The translations under genes were made by a program, and so were the position numbers. Shown in pieces: positions 60,546-64,000 of a stretch of DNA of 64,000 nucleotides. The stretch is taken from positions 124,001 through 188,000 of the forward strand of contig NZ_AUND01000012.1 of NCBI RefSeq assembly GCF_000714535.1, in the 5' to 3' direction. Positions within the stretch are counted from its first letter, which is position 1; every line of letters begins with the position of its first letter. The notes below the pieces were generated by a model. It searched no databases. It worked only from the letters and a program-made list of their open reading frames with translations, and had not been told where the DNA came from. Source of the DNA: Thioclava pacifica DSM 10166 (GTDB lineage Bacteria > Pseudomonadota > Alphaproteobacteria > Rhodobacterales > Rhodobacteraceae).

Positions 60546-61642
60546 GACCGCAAGGCGGCTGGATCGCCGCCCATATTGCGCATCGCGGCGCGCATCGCTT
60601 CGACGATCACCGGCTGCCCGAGCTTATTGCGCAGGGCACCTTGATGCTCGAATTCACGCTGATGCGCGGCGAAGAGGCGCCGCTACCGCTGATCCACCTC
60701 AACCAGCGCGAGGGCTGGCGGGACTTCCTGTCGCTTCAGCTCGATGCCGAGGGGCGCATCGTGATGGCCCAACGACGCGGCGACGCGGTTCATGCGGTCT
60801 CACTTGATGCGACACAGGAGCGGCTCGCGGGCGGACAGATGCGCTTGAGCTGGCGCTGGGACGGTCCGGGCCGTGAAAGCCTGCTGACGCTCGAAGCGTT
60901 GGATCTCGGGACGATCCGCCAGCAGGCGGGCCTCGCGCCCTTGCCGCTGACACGTGCCGAGATCGTGGCGCTGGCGCAAGGGTCGGGCGCCGCAAGGATC
61001 GGCCCGCGCGTGGACTGGCTCGCGATTGGCGATCACCTTCAACCCGTCGGTCCTGCCGCCTGTTTCGCCCCCGCCACGCCGATCGAGACGCCGGACGGGC
61101 CACGCCCTGCCGCCCATCTGCAAGCGGGCGATCTGGTACTGACCGCCGATGCCGGTCCGCAGCCCGTGCTCTGGTCAGGCCGCGTCACCCTGCCCGCACT
61201 CGGTCATCTGCGCCCGGTGAAGCTCTGCGCCCCGGTCTTCTCGCGGACGCGCGACCTCTGGGTGATGCCGCAGCATCGCGTGGCGCTCGAGGGGCCGTCG
61301 GTCGATTTTCTCTTTGGCCTCGACGAAGTGCTGATCGCCGCCGGGGATCTGGTCGATGGCTGCGCCGCGCTGCAACCTGATCGTCCAAGCCTGTTGAGCT
61401 GGCAGGGGATCTTGCTTGAAGACCATCACCTGTTGAGCGCCGATGGCTGCAAGATCGAGAGCCTGCATCTGGGCCGTCTCGCCCGCCAGCCGCTTCTGGC
61501 CGCAACGACCGCGCTTGCACCGCTGGTGAAGGACGGCCGGCTGCCGCTCCATCGCAAGCCGGTGCGCAAGATCGTACATGGGTATGAGGCCAAGACGCTG
61601 GCCTCGGCGCGGCGGCAAGGGCTCCGGCCTTTCGTGGCCTAG
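60542..61642 (+). CDS. Hint-domain protein
   Basis: A 366-aa protein with a Hint (Hedgehog/intein) domain from about residue 174. Cys174 in AACFAPATPIETPDGPR is followed by HLQAGDLVLTADAGPQPVLW. Later conserved parts are WVMPQHRVAL and LLEDHHLLSADG. The ~170 N-terminal residues form an unassigned beta-rich domain. Rhodobacteraceae carry many such proteins, possibly self-processing and exported, but no signal peptide is evident here. It converges on the TauE/SafE gene with a 4-bp overlap. Confidence 0.85.
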   Translation: MRPQGGWIAAHIAHRGAHRFDDHRLPELIAQGTLMLEFTLMRGEEAPLPLIHLNQREGWRDFLSLQLDAEGRIVMAQRRGDAVHAVSLDATQERLAGGQMRLSWRWDGPGRESLLTLEALDLGTIRQQAGLAPLPLTRAEIVALAQGSGAARIGPRVDWLAIGDHLQPVGPAACFAPATPIETPDGPRPAAHLQAGDLVLTADAGPQPVLWSGRVTLPALGHLRPVKLCAPVFSRTRDLWVMPQHRVALEGPSVDFLFGLDEVLIAAGDLVDGCAALQPDRPSLLSWQGILLEDHHLLSADGCKIESLHLGRLARQPLLAATTALAPLVKDGRLPLHRKPVRKIVHGYEAKTLASARRQGLRPFVA

Positions 61643-62397
61643 CCCATCAGCGCCCGGCGCAGCAGGTTCGCCCCGGCGAGCCCCAGCAGGATCAGCGTCC
61701 AGCGCCGGAAGCGCACCGGGTCAAGCTTGTCCTGCGCCTTGAAGCCAAGCTTCATCCCGGCCAATGCGGGCAGCACCATCAAGAGCGACAATGGAATTGT
61801 CTGCGCATTCAGCACGCCCGAGACCAGATGCGAGCCGGTCAGGATGATCGCGCCGGTCAGGAACACCACGCCAAGGATGCGCACGGCCTCCTGTTTCGGG
61901 GCGTCGATCGAGATCAGGTAGATGATCAGCGGCGGCCCCCAGATCCCCGAGATCCCGCCATAAAGCCCGCCGATGATACCCAGAACCGTCTCGGTCACGG
62001 CGCGATGGCGGGTCGGCACGGTGATCTGGCGCCCCGATATCTGCCAGATCGCGAAGGCGACGATCGGCCCACCCAGAAGCGCATACATCAGCGCCTGCGG
62101 AATAATGTCGACCAGCGTGGCGCTGACAGGGATGAAGACGATGATCATCGCGATGAAGAGCCGGTAGCGACTGACCGAGCCAAGTGCCGCGCGTACGCCC
62201 TGCCGGAAGGCCTGCATCACGTTGGTCACCAGCGTCGGCAGGATCAAAAGCGCCAGAGCCTGATGCGGCGGTAGAAAAGAGGCGAAGCTCGACAGCATGA
62301 TCATCGGCATCGCGAATCCCACCGCGCCCTTCACGAAGCCCGCGAAAAGCGTGACGCCCAATGCGAGCGCGACCTGCCAGAGTTCCAGTCCGAACAT
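61639..62397 (-). CDS. TauE/SafE family sulfite/sulfonate exporter
   Basis: A 252-aa membrane protein with seven to eight helices. The first half-repeat is VTLFAGFVKGAVGFAMPMIML and the second is LGIIGGLYGGISGIWGPPLII, the family's duplicated G-x-x-x-G-x-x-G motif. It probably exports a small sulfur or carboxylate anion; the substrate is unproven. GGGGAG lies 8 nt before the ATG. It is divergent from the mcd-like gene across ~190 bp. Confidence 0.9.
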   Translation of the reverse strand: MFGLELWQVALALGVTLFAGFVKGAVGFAMPMIMLSSFASFLPPHQALALLILPTLVTNVMQAFRQGVRAALGSVSRYRLFIAMIIVFIPVSATLVDIIPQALMYALLGGPIVAFAIWQISGRQITVPTRHRAVTETVLGIIGGLYGGISGIWGPPLIIYLISIDAPKQEAVRILGVVFLTGAIILTGSHLVSGVLNAQTIPLSLLMVLPALAGMKLGFKAQDKLDPVRFRRWTLILLGLAGANLLRRALMG

Positions 62398-62493
62398 GCA
62401 CCTATCTCCCCTGACGCGGTTGTATCCGGGCGCGCGAGGCTCTGCATCCCGATTTTGCGGCGTACAAACGAGCAGATTTCAGGGCGTTGCGAC

Positions 62494-62550
62494 ATTTTCA
62501 GTCGCGCAATACATATGCCGCGAATTTTTATTGCGCTGCGACTGCGAAAT
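62494..62550. promoter_or_regulatory. Extended imperfect dyad upstream of the mcd-like gene
   Basis: ATTTTCAGTCGCGCAAT (62494-62510) and ATTGCGCTGCGACT plus GCGAAAT (62530-62550) form an inverted repeat with a 3-nt bulge. AGTCGC/GCGACT and GCAAT/ATTGC pair exactly. It ends 40 bp before the mcd-like start, in the divergent promoter region. A regulator site or leader stem-loop; the identity is not known. Confidence 0.45.
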
Positions 62551-62589
62551 ATCTAGACAGGCTGCAACCGCAGAATAAGGAGCCGACTC

Positions 62590-64000
62590 ATGGCACATGA
62601 TGGGGCCGATATGCCGACGACGATCATTCTGGATGACCTTCTCGCTCTGACCGAAGCGAGCCTTCCCGAGCTGGAAACACTGGTGGCCGAGGCGACCGCA
62701 AGCCTGCGCGCCGTCACCGAAAAAGACGGTCGTATCTCGGGCGCGCTTCTTGAGGAAAACCAGTACCGCGCCCACGGCCTTGCCTGGCTGACCACCTACC
62801 AGCAGTCGCTCAAGCAGCTCCATGCCTGGGCCGCGCGGCTCGTCGAGGAAGCCAAGTTCGGCGAGATGGAAAAGCTGATCGTGCAGATCGGCTTCGGGGA
62901 ATATCTCGCGCAGATCGCCGGCGGCATCCAGATGAACCAGGGCGAGATGGTGCGCCTGGCCGATATGGGCGTCAGCTGGACGCCCTCGGAGGCTGCGGCC
63001 AGGCTGATCGCACAAGGCAATTCGAACGCCGCACGTATGCGCCTGGTCGAGTTGATGCGCGACGTTCAGGGCCGTTCGGTGTTCGGCAATTCCGGTCTCG
63101 ACGAAGAGCTCGAGATGATCCGCGAGCAGTTCTACCGCTATGCCGAAGACCGCGTGAAGCCGAACGCGCATGAATGGCACCTGAAGGACGAACTGATCCC
63201 GATGGAGATCATCGAGGAACTGGCCGAACTCGGCGTCTTCGGCCTGACCATTCCGGAAGAATATGGCGGGCTTGGCCTGTCGAAAGCCTCGATGGTCGTC
63301 GTGACCGAGGAGCTGTCGCGCGGCTATATCGGCGTCGGTTCGCTCGGCACGCGCTCCGAGATTGCCGCCGAACTGATCATTTGTGGCGGCACCGAGGAGC
63401 AGAAGCAGAAATGGCTGCCGGGTCTCTCGACCGGCGAGATCCTCTCGACCGCCGTCTTCACCGAACCCAATACCGGCTCGGATCTGGGCAGTCTGCGCAC
63501 CCGCGCGGTCAAGGATGGCGACGACTGGGTGATCACCGGCAACAAGACCTGGATCACCCATGCGCAGCGAACCCATGTGATGACCCTGCTGGCGCGCACC
63601 GATCCCGCGACCGACAATTACAAGGGGCTGTCGATGTTCCTGGCGGAGAAGACGCCGGGCACCGATGACAATCCCTTCCCCACCGAGGGCATGACCGGCG
63701 GCGAGATCGAAGTGCTGGGCTATCGCGGCATGAAGGAATACGAGCTTGGCTTCGACGGCTTCCGCGTGAAGGGCGAGAACCTTCTGGGCGGCGAAGAAGG
63801 CAAGGGCTTCAAGCAGCTCATGGAGACGTTTGAATCCGCCCGTATCCAGACCGCTGCCCGCGCCGTGGGCGTGGCGCAATCGGCGCTGGAAATCGGCATG
63901 CAATACGCGATCGACCGCAAGCAATTCGGCAAGTCGCTGATCGAGTTCCCGCGAGTGGCCAGCAAGCTCGCGATGATGGCGGTCGAAACCATGATCGCCC
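62590..64000 (+). CDS. mcd: Methylsuccinyl-CoA dehydrogenase-like acyl-CoA dehydrogenase (3' end beyond window)
   Basis: The first 470 codons of an FAD acyl-CoA dehydrogenase, starting at ATG 62590 with AAGGAG 7 nt upstream. An N-terminal helical extension of ~165 residues (LPELETLVAEATASLRAV; FGEYLAQIAGGIQMNQGE) precedes the normal ACAD fold. That fold has LGVFGLTIPEEYGGLGLS, VFTEPNTGSDLGSLRTRA, WITHAQRTHVMTLLART and ARAVGVAQSALEI. The extension is the mark of (2S)-methylsuccinyl-CoA dehydrogenase of the ethylmalonyl-CoA pathway. I infer that role from architecture. The C-terminus is cut off by the window edge. Confidence 0.82.
   Translation, partial: MAHDGADMPTTIILDDLLALTEASLPELETLVAEATASLRAVTEKDGRISGALLEENQYRAHGLAWLTTYQQSLKQLHAWAARLVEEAKFGEMEKLIVQIGFGEYLAQIAGGIQMNQGEMVRLADMGVSWTPSEAAARLIAQGNSNAARMRLVELMRDVQGRSVFGNSGLDEELEMIREQFYRYAEDRVKPNAHEWHLKDELIPMEIIEELAELGVFGLTIPEEYGGLGLSKASMVVVTEELSRGYIGVGSLGTRSEIAAELIICGGTEEQKQKWLPGLSTGEILSTAVFTEPNTGSDLGSLRTRAVKDGDDWVITGNKTWITHAQRTHVMTLLARTDPATDNYKGLSMFLAEKTPGTDDNPFPTEGMTGGEIEVLGYRGMKEYELGFDGFRVKGENLLGGEEGKGFKQLMETFESARIQTAARAVGVAQSALEIGMQYAIDRKQFGKSLIEFPRVASKLAMMAVETMIA

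Overview
This window looks like a chromosomal segment of an alphaproteobacterium of the Rhodobacteraceae/Rhodobacterales type. The evidence is high G+C, dense ATGA-overlapping operons, a DUF1523 protein, RSH-rpoZ-folK neighbourhood genes, a methylsuccinyl-CoA dehydrogenase-like gene of the ethylmalonyl-CoA pathway, and a SqrR/BigR-type operator. I do not assign a genus. I found no rRNA, tRNA or CRISPR array.

Layout. 1-6.2 kb: the 3' part of an amidase, a cluster of small membrane proteins, an M20 peptidase, an aldehyde dehydrogenase and an L,D-transpeptidase lipoprotein. 6.4-12.1 kb: panB-panC, an SDR, fadH (2,4-dienoyl-CoA reductase) and a divergent LysR regulator. 12.1-22 kb: an OmpA-like/GNAT/CinA-like operon, map, a GlcD-type FAD oxidase, mtnP-apt-nudix purine salvage, a DMT exporter, a flavin reductase, a GNAT protein and EcsC.

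22.06-30.53 kb: an 8.46-kb integrative and mobilizable element (IME) that appears undescribed. It carries a large serine recombinase, a MobV-family relaxase with a candidate oriT, a PemK/MazF-like protein, structured repeats, and an AT-rich cargo operon. That operon encodes a micro-ORF, a ParA-like ATPase and a stand-alone RelA/SpoT alarmone-synthetase-domain protein. An 11-bp direct repeat marks the element ends. Joining the ends in silico gives a near-palindromic attP, and removing the element restores an intergenic hairpin of a type seen twice more in the window. The cargo operon is my main candidate for a new system: a ParA-type ATPase with no ParB partner, translationally coupled to a (p)ppGpp-synthetase-like protein, which suggests a toxin or phage-defence module.

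30.5-44 kb: a degenerate caspase-fold/peptidoglycan-binding protein, then a seven-gene Liv-type ABC importer cluster flanked by two CoA ligases. The cluster is divergent from a PAS hybrid histidine kinase and an OmpR-type regulator, with 11-bp-phased direct repeats between them. 44-52.5 kb: WGR and DUF2062 proteins, the housekeeping RSH, rpoZ, folK, a NYN protein, a YqaA protein, then ispH-DUF3429-GST-rnhA-TRIC. 52.5-64 kb: lrgB/lrgA, a multi-pass membrane protein behind an exact ATTC-N8-GAAT operator, smc, a GNAT protein, dapE, a Hint-domain protein behind a coupled 15-codon ORF, a TauE/SafE exporter and the start of an mcd-like gene.

All coordinates, starts and motifs were read by eye. Family assignments rest on recognised motifs and were not checked by database search.
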